DNA of 17,777 nt from JALYXS01 sp051003795 (GTDB lineage: Bacteria; Acidobacteriota; Terriglobia; Bryobacterales; Bryobacteraceae). The stretch lies in assembly GCA_051003795.1 (NCBI GenBank), contig JBPCKZ010000197.1:1-17777 (forward strand), written 5' to 3'. A program made the translations under genes and the position numbers. Each line of letters opens with the position of its first letter. The stretch's first letter is position 1. The notes under the pieces were generated by a model, which was not told where the DNA came from, ran no database searches, and saw only the letters and a program-made list of their open reading frames with translations. Below are positions 1 to 7,520 of the stretch, in pieces.

Positions 1-525
1 CTGCGAGCGCGCGGGACGGCTGAAAATTTCGACCAGCCTCGTCAGGTTGATCCCCGGCTCGCCAACAATCCCGGCCTGATCGTGCGGATCTTCCGCGCGC
101 AGGTCCAGCTTGATCCAGAACGGTTGATTGGCGGGTACACTCGCAAGGTCGATGCGCAGGTTGTCGAGACACCACGCCTCGGCCGCCCGCGAGGAGAGAT
201 GAGACACGGAGTGGCGCGTTTTGCCGATCTGCGTCACCGAGAACCGCTCCTCCCAAATGTCGTAGCTCAACGCAAATCGGGCGACGGCGCGTGTTTGAAT
301 CGTTGCGTTGGCGTCCGTCGAAAGCGTTAGCTGTCCGAGGAAGCCGACCGACGCGCCGTCTTTCAGTCTTTGGAGGGGTTTGCCCGAGAGGAACTGTAGT
401 TGAGGGGCCGCGACTTGCAAGCTATCGCCGCCAACGCGCACCTCGAGCGACTGAGCGCTTACGCTCATCGCCAGCGACGCGCTCAAGCTTGCGATCAGGA
501 TGCTCGCGGTCACCCGCTGCGTCAA
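1..525 (-). CDS. Exported DUF4390-like protein, partial (C-terminus beyond window)
   Basis: The reading frame is open from position 525 to the window edge (175 codons), so the C-terminus is missing. A TTG start at 523-525 overlaps the TGA stop of the upstream Omp85 gene by four bases (TTGA), which suggests translational coupling. This start gives a good signal peptide: MTQR, then a hydrophobic stretch ending near SVSA|QS. An in-frame GTG at 511-513 is the alternative, but it loses the positive n-region. The mature part contains FALSYDIWEERFSVTQIG, which resembles the core of DUF4390 proteins, a small exported family of unknown function. The family call is from memory and moderate; export is the firmer inference. 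Its position directly behind an outer-membrane barrel gene suggests an envelope role. Confidence 0.55.
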   Translation of the reverse strand, partial: MTQRVTASILIASLSASLAMSVSAQSLEVRVGGDSLQVAAPQLQFLSGKPLQRLKDGASVGFLGQLTLSTDANATIQTRAVARFALSYDIWEERFSVTQIGKTRHSVSHLSSRAAEAWCLDNLRIDLASVPANQPFWIKLDLRAEDPHDQAGIVGEPGINLTRLVEIFSRPARSQ

Positions 526-1811
526 TAGTTCATACCCACCATAAAAATCGGATCGATCCGGCCCTCGCGAACCGGGAACGAGACGCATGCCGAAAAAATG
601 CCTTGCCGGAAGCCGATTCCGACCGAATGCCGCGCGGCCGGACTCTGGCCGCGATTCCACAACGCGCCCGTATCGTAAAAGACTTCCGCCACCACTTCCG
701 GAAAGCGGTAGCCATATGTAATTGAATTATGAACCAGGCGATCGCCGCCGATCGGATCGATGGCGTACCGGTTCCAGCCGCGCAGCAGAGAACTGGTGCC
801 AACCACGAACCGCTCGAACAACGGCGCGCGTCCCGTGATGTAACCTGCCGTGAATTCGTCCGCAAGCGATTGCCGGTTGCGCGTAACGGCATAGCGCGTC
901 GCGAACCGTTGCCGCGTGTACACGTAATCGCTCCCGAGCGACTTGGTGGCGGCTCGCAGGCTGTAATCCGCGTCGATCTCGCGATCGCCTCCGCTCGAGC
1001 CCTCCTTCCGCGCGCGATATCGGAGTGCCGCGATCAGCGCGTGCGCCGCTTCCGTGCGGCCGGTGCCCGCCTGCAACGGCATTTGCGTGTCCATCCGTTC
1101 AAAACCCGCGCCGGCGGTGAAAGTAAGCGCTTTGGTCAAAATAAATGCAACCGTGGGTTCGTAGTTTTGGCGCGTGCGGTAGATGGACAAGCGGTTTCCG
1201 CCTCCCGGGGAATCGCCGATAGCATCCAGCGTCGACCGGTTCCACTGTTCGTGGTAAGTCTCGAATTGAAACTGGAAATGAACTCGGTCGGTCCCGACGT
1301 GCGTATTTTCATATCGTGTCGCGATGCCCGCATAGCGCTCGGTGAGCTCGTCGCCGTCGCTGACAATGCCGAAAGTGAAATTGTTGGTGCGGGCGATATT
1401 GGTGCTCGCATCCATCTGAGCGCTCCAGCCCTGCTTCGAGTGGTAGAGGAATTTCGGCACGGAAATATCGAACGTCACCGAGCGGCGTTTGATTTCGTAC
1501 ACTACTTTCACCTGATCGGGCGTCGTACCGCGCATCACGCGCGGCGTCGCGGATTTCAGGTGAAGCTCTTTGCGAAGCTCCCGCGCAAGATCCTGCAGCT
1601 CTTCGGCGTTGAATCGTTCGCCGATCAACGATTGCAAGCTGTTGCGCAAACTGGTGCTGATGGAGGCGAGAGGGTCGCCCGCAAGCTCCACGCTTTCGAC
1701 GGTGTAGCGCGAGTTGATATTGTCCTCGGCTACAATCCGCGTGAACGGCTGTTGCGGCCCGGCAAACAAGGCTCCCCCCAAAAGGAGGAAGCCGAGCGGC
1801 AAAGATTTCAT
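522..1811 (-). CDS. Omp85 (BamA/TamA-like) outer-membrane beta-barrel protein
   Basis: This 429-residue protein probably sits in the outer membrane, in the family that inserts or translocates proteins. A signal peptide (MKSLPLGFLLLGGALFAG) is followed by one POTRA-like segment at about residues 35-110 (beta-alpha-alpha-beta pattern, with VKVVYEIKRR as the last strand). From about residue 111 onward there are alternating aromatic and polar strands. LRGWNRYAIDPIGGDR at about 343-358 matches the conserved RGY/RGW plus GGD barrel motif of Omp85 proteins. The chain ends in tyrosine, as barrel proteins often do. It has one POTRA against five in BamA and three in TamA, so it is not the essential BamA. 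The ATG at 1809-1811 was chosen because it begins the signal peptide; the longer TTG start at 1862 adds 17 unlikely residues. Neither start has a clear ribosome site. The substrate is unknown. Confidence 0.75.
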   Translation of the reverse strand: MKSLPLGFLLLGGALFAGPQQPFTRIVAEDNINSRYTVESVELAGDPLASISTSLRNSLQSLIGERFNAEELQDLARELRKELHLKSATPRVMRGTTPDQVKVVYEIKRRSVTFDISVPKFLYHSKQGWSAQMDASTNIARTNNFTFGIVSDGDELTERYAGIATRYENTHVGTDRVHFQFQFETYHEQWNRSTLDAIGDSPGGGNRLSIYRTRQNYEPTVAFILTKALTFTAGAGFERMDTQMPLQAGTGRTEAAHALIAALRYRARKEGSSGGDREIDADYSLRAATKSLGSDYVYTRQRFATRYAVTRNRQSLADEFTAGYITGRAPLFERFVVGTSSLLRGWNRYAIDPIGGDRLVHNSITYGYRFPEVVAEVFYDTGALWNRGQSPAARHSVGIGFRQGIFSACVSFPVREGRIDPIFMVGMNY

Positions 1812-1885
1812 GGGGCGGTGCGGTGCAAGGCGGGTACCAATGAAGAACCTGCTATAACTCAACAGCTTGATAAGGAAAGTCTGTG

Positions 1886-1900
1886 CCTGTGCGTCACAGG
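1886..1900. promoter_or_regulatory. Perfect 6-bp inverted repeat next to a TTGACA box (possible operator)
   Basis: The palindrome CCTGTG-CGT-CACAGG lies between the RRM gene and the Omp85 gene. On the minus strand a perfect TTGACA hexamer lies just upstream of it. No good -10 box is found 16-18 bases further on, so the promoter reading is weak. There is no T-run after the palindrome, so a terminator is unlikely. This is a candidate operator only. Confidence 0.2.
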
Positions 1901-1937
1901 TGTGTGGTTGTCAAATCCGAGTGGAAACGTTCGAAAG

Positions 1938-2351
1938 CTAGAGAGCCTTGGCTAATTCCGCGGCGAAAGCGCTCTTCTGTTCCGGCTCGCGTTCACGGCG
2001 TTTCGGCTTGCCGTTGCTGCCGCCGCGAGGGGCGCCGCCTCCGCCTCTTGCGTCTCGTGCGTTGCCATTGCCATTCGTGGTTGCGGGTTGTCCTTTGCCC
2101 TTCGACGGCTGTGCGGGATTCGCTCGCAGCAGCTTGTCTTCGAGTGGCGCGCGGTCGAAGCGGCGGATAATCGCCTGCATTTCGTCCGGCGTGGGCGCTT
2201 CCACGAACGCGAATCCCTTCGATTCCTGCGTCTCGTGGTTACGGATTACTTTCACGGAATCCGCGACCAGGTCTTCCGCGCTCAGCCATTGCTTAATGTC
2301 GTCAGCGGTGACCCAGACAGGTAAATTGCCGAGAAAAACAGTGAAGCTCAT
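1938..2351 (-). CDS. Single-RRM RNA-binding protein
   Basis: This 137-residue protein has one RNA recognition motif at its N-terminus. VFLGNLP (residues 5-11) is RNP2 and KGFAFVEA (about 45-52) is RNP1, with the two aromatic positions used for RNA stacking. The fold ends around residue 80. The remainder is a low-complexity Gly/Asn/Arg/Lys-rich tail ending in a short helix. This is the layout of the small bacterial RRM proteins known from cyanobacteria and found in many environmental bacteria, where they bind single-stranded RNA. It lies 126 bases upstream of the Omp85 gene on the same strand and diverges from the methylase gene. The target RNA is unknown. ATG start; no clear ribosome site is visible. 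Confidence 0.88.
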   Translation of the reverse strand: MSFTVFLGNLPVWVTADDIKQWLSAEDLVADSVKVIRNHETQESKGFAFVEAPTPDEMQAIIRRFDRAPLEDKLLRANPAQPSKGKGQPATTNGNGNARDARGGGGAPRGGSNGKPKRREREPEQKSAFAAELAKAL

Positions 2352-2585
2352 TCAGTGATTGTGTTTACTCCGTCGGTGGATGGTGGCACTTCAAAGGGAG
2401 GACTTCCAGAGGCGTTCCGATCTGTTGCCAACCCGATATTAACAGAGCGCGCGGATGGTTTGCAAACTAAGATTCTTTCATGTTGTTGTAATCACGGATG
2501 CAAATGCAACAGTCTGGGCGTGAACGCCCGGCGCCCGAACTGGATTAGAGTGAAGAAAGCCGAATGACGAGCCGATTAAACGAGT

Positions 2586-3512
2586 ATGTTGGCGAACATG
2601 GATCCGCGGCAGGGGTGCCTGTTCCCGGAATCGGCATCGACGGGGAAAACGAGCATGGGTAGGGCGATGTCTCCAATCCAGGTTGCGCATCAATCGTCCG
2701 GCGCGGCAAAAGCCAGGGGCAAGCTGATCGCTTTCGGCTGGTACGGCGGCAAATTCAGCCACCTTTCCTGGCTTCTTCCGCTCCTTCCCGATTGCCACCA
2801 TTATTGCGAGCCCTTCGCCGGATCTGCCGCGGTTCTACTCAACCGGGAACCCTCTCCAGTGGAAACGTATAACGACGTGGATGGAGAGGTTGTAAATTTT
2901 TTCCGGGTCCTTCGCGAAAAGCCGGAAATGCTCACCAGAGCTGTCGGGCTGACGCCGTTTTCGCGCGAGGAGCTGGCAAGAGCGGTCTCGAAGGATGCGG
3001 AGCGGATTTCAGATTTAGAAAGGGCCAGGCGCTTTTACGTGAGAGCGCGGCAAACTCGAACCGGATTGGCCCAGACCGCGTCGTTGGGACGCTGGGCAAA
3101 CTGCAAGAATACGAGCCGCGCGGGTATGTCCGGGGCGGTTTCGAGGTGGTTGGGAAGCGCCGATCAACTCCCAGGGATCGCAATGCGCTTGCTGCGAGTT
3201 CAATTCGAGAATCGCCCGGCTGAGGAGGTTATGAAATTATATGACGATCCGGGAACGCTCTTCTACTGCGATCCTCCGCACGTTCACTCGACTCGCGGCG
3301 ACAGCAAAGCCTACGGCTTCGAGATGAAGGACAATCAGCATAAGAATTTGGCTGAAGTCCTGGCCCGCTGCCGCGGCAAAGTTGCCATTTCGGGATACCG
3401 GTGCGATTTGATGGATACGCTTTACAAAGATTGGAAGCGGTTTGATGCGGGCGCCAGACCCTGCCATTCCATAAAGAAGATCCGGAACGAAGCTCTCTGG
3501 ATGAACTATTAG
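2586..3512 (+). CDS. D12-class DNA adenine (N6) methyltransferase, DPPH variant
   Basis: This 308-residue protein is a D12-class (Dam-like) adenine methyltransferase, which transfers methyl from SAM to adenine N6 in a DNA target. Motif X is FGWYGGKFSHL (50-60). Motif I, the SAM-binding CEPFAGSAA, is at 74-82. The catalytic motif IV is D229-P-P-H232. The family norm is DPPY (or F/W), so the histidine is unusual; it could arise by one T-to-C change in a TAC codon at 3279-3281. The chain ends in EALWMNY, a normal end for the family. It lies directly ahead of a SacI-family endonuclease remnant, so it is the modification half of a restriction system. Its target sequence cannot be read from the gene. 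The true start is uncertain: ATGs at 2598, 2655 and 2667 are alternatives, and 2655 has GGGGA upstream. Confidence 0.85.
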   Translation: MLANMDPRQGCLFPESASTGKTSMGRAMSPIQVAHQSSGAAKARGKLIAFGWYGGKFSHLSWLLPLLPDCHHYCEPFAGSAAVLLNREPSPVETYNDVDGEVVNFFRVLREKPEMLTRAVGLTPFSREELARAVSKDAERISDLERARRFYVRARQTRTGLAQTASLGRWANCKNTSRAGMSGAVSRWLGSADQLPGIAMRLLRVQFENRPAEEVMKLYDDPGTLFYCDPPHVHSTRGDSKAYGFEMKDNQHKNLAEVLARCRGKVAISGYRCDLMDTLYKDWKRFDAGARPCHSIKKIRNEALWMNY

Positions 3513-4330
3513 GTGCCGCGTGGAGAGCGATCTGGAAAGCGTGCCGATGCGTTTGCCGAGAACTGCGCGGCAACTCTGGAGACGTTTTGGGCCGAAGTCC
3601 GGGAAAGACCAAGGCTGGCCGCGCGAGTAAGAGCAACCCCGCAATGTGGGATAAACTCTGCGATGTTGTGGACGCCATTGAAGCTGGCGGAGAACAGTTC
3701 TCGAGAAACGCGCTCCGTCAGGTTTGCTCGAAATATACCGGAAACTAGGAAATGCGGAGATCAAGTACGATGTCCCTCTCCGGGCTAGCCTGGCAACCGC
3801 GGTCAAGGTTATTGAGCGGTTCAGCGGAGAACAATCCGGCGGGGATAGACCGCTCGCCTTGACGGCGGCACTTTTCCAGATCGTCGGCCACTACTTCGGC
3901 CTCTTCGCATTGATCAAGCGGGAGAAGATCAACGCTTCCGACAAAGCGTCGGGCCAGGTGGCGGATATCGAGTCCGTTGACGCCGATGGCAGAATCGTTA
4001 TGGCCGTCGAGGTCAAGGACCGTGCGCTACGGATCTCCGATTTCGATGAAAAGTTGGGTGCTACCCGGGAGAAGCGGATCGAAGAACTTTTTTTCGTTAC
4101 CGCCCGGGGAAATAAGCGACCTGAAATATTTCCCGAACGGCCGGACAAGGAATTTTCCGCCGGACAAAACTTATATGTTTTCAGTTTGATCGATTTGACC
4201 CGTTCCGTCCTTGCGTTTGACTGGAGAAAAATCGAGACGGGCATTTCTTATTCGCGTGGGCGAACAACTGGACGCGTATTCGGATACAAAACATCGTCTC
4301 GCCTGGAAAAAAATTCTTCAAGATCTTTAA
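3513..4330 (+). pseudogene. SacI-family restriction endonuclease, broken by three frameshifts
   Basis: The coding signal runs through four successive frames. Piece 1 begins at the GTG right after the methylase stop (about 3513-3625: RADAFAENCAATLETFWAEV). Piece 2 runs from about 3625 to 3723 (NPAMWDKLCDVVDAIEAGG). Piece 3 runs from 3724 to about 4217 (IYRKLGNAEIKYDVPLRA onward). Piece 4 runs to the TAA at 4328-4330 (RVGEQLDAYSDTKHR). The breaks fit one lost base near 3621-3632, one lost base in the T-run at 3723-3725, and one extra T at 4216-4218. Restoring these gives one protein of about 270 residues matching my memory of SacI-family endonucleases. The PD-(D/E)xK nuclease residues are present: the Asp of VADIE (3964-3966), then EVK (4009-4017). 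As written it cannot yield an active enzyme. Piece 3 alone reads on to 4434, but its end after 4218 is out-of-frame tail. Confidence 0.8.
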
Positions 4331-4352
4331 AGTGTGAGTCGCCGACAAAGCT

Positions 4353-4718
4353 TCAGCCGCACTTTTCTCCCAGTCCGGCATTGATTTCCGCAATCGCTTT
4401 CTCGGGATCCTTTACTTCAACGACCAGGTTCTGATAATGCTCGTCTTTGAGACTAATCTTGATAGTATTTTCGGGGTTATGAACATCCCAAAATGTCCAT
4501 TCGCCATGCCGGTAAAATGTTCCGGCCGTGATGACGCCCGGGACTTGAGTGCCAGGCAATTTAAATCCATGCCACCAGCCTCGAGCGATTTCGGGCTCGT
4601 AGCTCACGCCGGTAATATGCTTAAGAGGAATGATGAGACGACTCTTGAGAGCCCATAATTGGTCCGCGCCTTGCACATTAATAATCAGATTGCCATCTTC
4701 TATCTTTAAAGTAGTCAT
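4353..4718 (-). CDS. Small PH-like domain protein of unknown function
   Basis: This 121-residue protein has no signal peptide and no membrane segment. Its pattern of short beta strands and one C-terminal helix resembles bacterial PH-like proteins. It has recognisable blocks (RLIIPLKHITGV, GWWHGFKLPGTQVPGVI, GTFYRHGEWTFWDV) and ends in a helix (DPEKAIAEINAGL). I recall similar proteins annotated only as hypothetical or PH-domain. It starts 12 bases after the stop of uup and is almost certainly co-transcribed with it. Its end lies 22 bases from the end of the converging endonuclease remnant. No function can be assigned. Confidence 0.7.
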   Translation of the reverse strand: MTTLKIEDGNLIINVQGADQLWALKSRLIIPLKHITGVSYEPEIARGWWHGFKLPGTQVPGVITAGTFYRHGEWTFWDVHNPENTIKISLKDEHYQNLVVEVKDPEKAIAEINAGLGEKCG

Positions 4719-4730
4719 GACGTCCGTATA

Positions 4731-6524
4731 TTAACGCTTCGCCTCAAGTTCGGCCCACCTTGCGTAAAGTTCGTCCACGGCGGTCTGATCGACTTTCCAG
4801 CCTTCGTAAGCGGCGGCCATCCTTGCGGGATCGGATACCGTATCCAGCGCTTGCATTTTGTCGTGACTGGCGGTCAGCTTCTCTTCGGCGGAATGTATCC
4901 GCTCTTCCATCCGTTCCCATTCGCGATTCTCCTTGTACGAAAGCCGCTTGCGCGCATCCGTGGGCGCGCCTCGTTCGGGAGCGGCGGCTTTTGCCTCTTT
5001 TATCGGTTTGCGCGAAGCTTGCGACTGTTCCCACTGCGAATAGTCGGCGAAAAATTCCGAGCCGCCTTCGCCGTCGAGCGCCAGGACGACGGTCGACACG
5101 CGATCGAGCAGATATCTATCGTGCGTCACCAAAACGATCGCGCCGGCGAATTCCATCAGATTGTCTTCGAGCACCTCGAGCGTGGGAATATCCAGATCGT
5201 TCGTCGGTTCATCGAGCAGGAGTACGTCGGCCGGACGCAGCACCAGGCGCGAGATCAGCACCCGCGCCTGCTCTCCGCCCGAAAGCCGCCCCACGGGCAA
5301 ATCGAGCTGATCGGGGCGGAACAGAAACCGCTTCGACCACGACGCAATGTGAACTGGCTGGCCTTGGAAGATCACCGTGTCGCCTTCGGGAGACATCGCC
5401 CGGCGCAGCGGCACTTCCGGATCGAGTTGTTCGCGGCCCTGATCGAAGTACACCACCCGCAGCCCCTCCGCCCTCTCAACCTGGCCGCTGTCGGGTATCG
5501 CTTCATCGTTCAAGATTCGAAGGAGCGTCGTCTTGCCCGTTCCATTCGCGCCCAAAAGTCCGAGCCGCGTTCCCGGCGACAACGAAAAAGATAAATTTCC
5601 GAACAGCTCTTTCCCCGCGAATCTTTTCGCCACGCCATCGACACTCAGCAGCCTCTTCGTCTTGCGGTCCGTCGCCGTGAAATCGATCTGCGCCGTGCCT
5701 TTCTGGTTGCGTGATTTCACGTCGGCCAGTTCGGCGGAGAGCGCGCCGGCGGCTTGAATGCGCGCCTTGGATTTTCCGGTTCGCGCCTTCGCCCCGCGGC
5801 GCAGCCATTCGATTTCGCGCTGTACCCGATTCGTCAACGCTTCCTGTTGGCGCGATTGCGCCGTCAAAAATGCCTCCCGCTTCTCGAGAAAGTAGCTGTA
5901 ACTACCGCTAATCGTGAACGTGCCTTCGGGGTAAGTCCGGTTGATTTCCGACATGCGGTTGGCCACGTTTTCGAGGAAATAGCGATCGTGACTCACGATG
6001 ACGCTGGCAAAGCGCGCGTTGAGAATCAACTTCTCCAGCCACAAAATTCCTTCGAGGTCCAGGTGATTTGTCGGCTCGTCGAGCAGCAACAGGTCGGGGG
6101 CGCGAATCAACTCGCGCGCAATCCCAAGCCGGCGGCGCCATCCGCCCGAGAGTGTCTTGGCATCGAGTTGGGCATCGTCAAAACCCGCTTTGCCCAGGAC
6201 CGTATTCATGCGCCGGTCCTTTTCCTCCGTATCGATTTCGAGATTGGCCAACGCCGCGGCGAGCACCTGTTGGATGGTCTGGCCGTCCGGGAACACGGTG
6301 TCCTGGGCGACATAGCCCAGCCGCGTCCCCTTGCGAATGGAGACCGAACCTTCGTCGGGATCGAGATGCCCGGAAAGAATCTGCAACAGCGTCGATTTGC
6401 CCGACCCGTTCGGACCGATGATGCCAAGCCGGTCGCCCTCGGAAACGCTCAACGAGACATTGTCGAAAATGGGCCGCCCCGCGTAGCCTTTGCCGATGCG
6501 ATGGCAATTCAGTAATACAGACAT
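4731..6524 (-). CDS. uup: ABC-F family ATPase, Uup type
   Basis: This 597-residue cytoplasmic protein has two ABC ATPase domains and no membrane domain. Domain 1 has Walker A GPNGSGKST (37-45), signature LSGGW (125-129) and Walker B LLLLDEPTNHLD (145-156). Domain 2 has GANGTGKTT (325-333), LSGGEQ (414-419) and LLLDEPTNDLD (435-445). A charged helical linker at about 190-290 corresponds to the P-site tRNA interaction segment of ABC-F factors. A coiled coil at about 520-597 matches the C-terminal domain that marks Uup. ABC-F proteins act on the ribosome; Uup is linked to ribosome function and to precise excision of transposons. Length is normal (E. coli Uup is about 635). ATG start at 6522-6524; no clear ribosome site. 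It heads an operon with the PH-like gene. Confidence 0.9.
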   Translation of the reverse strand: MSVLLNCHRIGKGYAGRPIFDNVSLSVSEGDRLGIIGPNGSGKSTLLQILSGHLDPDEGSVSIRKGTRLGYVAQDTVFPDGQTIQQVLAAALANLEIDTEEKDRRMNTVLGKAGFDDAQLDAKTLSGGWRRRLGIARELIRAPDLLLLDEPTNHLDLEGILWLEKLILNARFASVIVSHDRYFLENVANRMSEINRTYPEGTFTISGSYSYFLEKREAFLTAQSRQQEALTNRVQREIEWLRRGAKARTGKSKARIQAAGALSAELADVKSRNQKGTAQIDFTATDRKTKRLLSVDGVAKRFAGKELFGNLSFSLSPGTRLGLLGANGTGKTTLLRILNDEAIPDSGQVERAEGLRVVYFDQGREQLDPEVPLRRAMSPEGDTVIFQGQPVHIASWSKRFLFRPDQLDLPVGRLSGGEQARVLISRLVLRPADVLLLDEPTNDLDIPTLEVLEDNLMEFAGAIVLVTHDRYLLDRVSTVVLALDGEGGSEFFADYSQWEQSQASRKPIKEAKAAAPERGAPTDARKRLSYKENREWERMEERIHSAEEKLTASHDKMQALDTVSDPARMAAAYEGWKVDQTAVDELYARWAELEAKR

Positions 6525-6580
6525 GTATATGGGAGATGATGGAGGAGTTCCGGCGGAAGTCCTATTTTAGCGGACCATAT

Positions 6581-6587
6581 GAGAGGG
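6581..6587 (+). promoter_or_regulatory. Ribosome binding site fixing the DUF4342 start
   Basis: GAGAGGG lies six bases before the ATG at 6594. It falls inside the reading frame if the earlier ATG at 6579 were used, and that ATG has no such site. This favours 6594. Confidence 0.6.
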
Positions 6588-6593
6588 AACCCG

Positions 6594-6857
6594 ATGGCGA
6601 TAACGGATTTTGTAGACGAACTTCAGGTGATGGGGCGGGACCTGGTCGATAAGGTGAAGGCGCTGCTCCACGAGGGCAATGTACAGCGCGTGATCATCAA
6701 GGATGAACACGGCCACACGTTCGTTGAGATCCCGGTGACGGTAGCGGCGCTAGGCGTCATTGCCGCCCCAGTGCTGGCGGCGGTGGGCGCGATTTCGGCG
6801 CTGGTCGCGAAATTCAAGATCGTCGTGGAGCGGTCCGAGCCGAAAGCCGGGGAGTAG
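6594..6857 (+). CDS. DUF4342 small protein
   Basis: This 87-residue protein matches the DUF4342 pattern: an amphipathic N-terminal helix (FVDELQVMGRDLVDKVKALL), a short strand pair (NVQRVIIKDEHGHTFVEIPV), a hydrophobic stretch that could be a membrane segment (VAALGVIAAPVLAAVGAISA), and a basic/acidic tail (VVERSEP). The family is widespread and has no known function; a membrane-associated protein is likely from the hydrophobic segment. It diverges from uup, with a 69-base gap that must hold both promoters. The start at 6594 was preferred over 6579 because of the upstream GAGAGGG. Confidence 0.75.
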   Translation: MAITDFVDELQVMGRDLVDKVKALLHEGNVQRVIIKDEHGHTFVEIPVTVAALGVIAAPVLAAVGAISALVAKFKIVVERSEPKAGE

Positions 6858-6922
6858 CGGCGGCGCCAATATACACATTTGCCTCAGGCTATAGCACGCG
6901 CGCGGACTTCGGCATGAGTTGG

Positions 6923-7141
6923 TCAGGTGCGTTGCTGCCACTGGCGCGGATCGCGGCTCGCGTGGAAACAGGCAATCACCAGCAACGTGTTGCCTTCGAT
7001 AGTGAAAAACAGCGTGTATGGAAAGCGGCGCAGGAGAGCGCGACGCTCTAGTCCGGGCGCTTCACCTTCGTACCAGTCTTGGGCGTCGATCAATTCCGTG
7101 CGCGCGGCCTGAGTGAAACAACGTTGAACACTCGTTAAACA
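6923..7141 (-). pseudogene. RelE/ParE-type toxin remnant with internal deletion and no start codon
   Basis: Directly behind the antitoxin stop and in the same frame, 72 codons read as a RelE/ParE-superfamily toxin. The N-terminal part is AARTELIDAQDWYEGEAPGL and the C-terminal part is RRFPYTLFFTIEGN, then LLVIACFHASRDPRQW. In the family these blocks are separated by about 30-40 residues forming the middle helix and strand; here they join directly at LERR|ALLRR (about 7040-7045). The likely cause is deletion between two copies of an Arg-Arg codon pair. There is also no ATG, GTG or TTG in frame ahead of the first block, because the antitoxin TAG is in frame immediately upstream. Total length is about 72 against roughly 95-105 for the family. 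It should not make a working toxin. Confidence 0.75.
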
Positions 7142-7360
7142 CTACGGGCAACGCTGCTCCAGCTCGGCTTTCAACGCGTCCCAGGTAATGCCTTGGCGGC
7201 GGTCTTGATCGAGCGAAACAAGACGGCGCTCAAGCTCGGTCTGCTGCGCTTGGCTCAACGGAAGTTGATTCTGTTCGAGACTGTCCCAAAGCTGCGCGAT
7301 CAGAGCAAGGCGCTCTGACGCCGACAGGCGGACAATTTCCTCGCTGGTAAGCAGTGTCAT
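7142..7360 (-). CDS. Addiction-module antitoxin (TIGR02574/PF09720 family)
   Basis: This 72-residue protein matches the short addiction-module component family usually paired with a RelE/ParE toxin. Seen features are an N-terminal helix (SEEIVRLSASERLALIAQLW), the conserved DSLE block, a helical middle (LSQAQQTELERRL) and the end block GITWDALKAELEQR. Length is typical. In intact modules the antitoxin comes first and the toxin follows at once; that order is kept here, but the toxin is degenerate. So this is probably an orphan antitoxin. In this family the antitoxin is expected to bind and neutralise the toxin and to repress its own promoter, but no operator could be picked out upstream. ATG start, no obvious ribosome site. 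Confidence 0.85.
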   Translation of the reverse strand: MTLLTSEEIVRLSASERLALIAQLWDSLEQNQLPLSQAQQTELERRLVSLDQDRRQGITWDALKAELEQRCP

Positions 7361-7520
7361 GCTTTGAGAGTACGCAAGAAAGCCTTCTAAGGCAACGTCG
7401 CTCCTATTTTCTATCGACTTCAGCTGCTTTAGTGAAAAGTGAATTCGCGGCCGTTCGATTAAAGTGCTCTCATAAAAGTGCCGCCGGAAACTGCATTACC
7501 CGAACCGGCGTCTACCCACC

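Noticed and set aside
1812..1862. Longer start (TTG at 1860-1862) for the Omp85 protein
   Set aside because: It would put 17 residues, including several Arg and His, ahead of an otherwise normal signal peptide, and it has no ribosome site.
729..1955. Long plus-strand open frame of about 400 codons
   Set aside because: It lies opposite the Omp85 gene, has an arginine-rich composition with no domain pattern, and is the expected antisense shadow in GC-rich DNA.
2355..2567. 70-codon plus-strand open frame in the divergent RRM/methylase gap
   Set aside because: No ribosome site, composition unlike a protein, and it occupies a region that must carry promoters for both flanking genes. A TGTAAT hexamer at 2487-2492 was seen there, but its nearest -35-like partner is 21 bases away.
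3504..3518. Methylase-endonuclease fusion through stop-codon readthrough
   Set aside because: The endonuclease frame follows the methylase TAG in the same frame with no gap, but the methylase ends at its normal family end and a GTG start follows directly, so two separate proteins are simpler.
4760..6515. Several plus-strand open frames opposite uup
   Set aside because: Uup has both complete ATPase domains in one frame; the opposite frames are low-complexity shadows.
6548..6558. Small palindrome TTCCGGCGGAA between uup and the DUF4342 gene
   Set aside because: Five-base arms of G/C-rich sequence are expected by chance in this composition; nothing else supports an operator.
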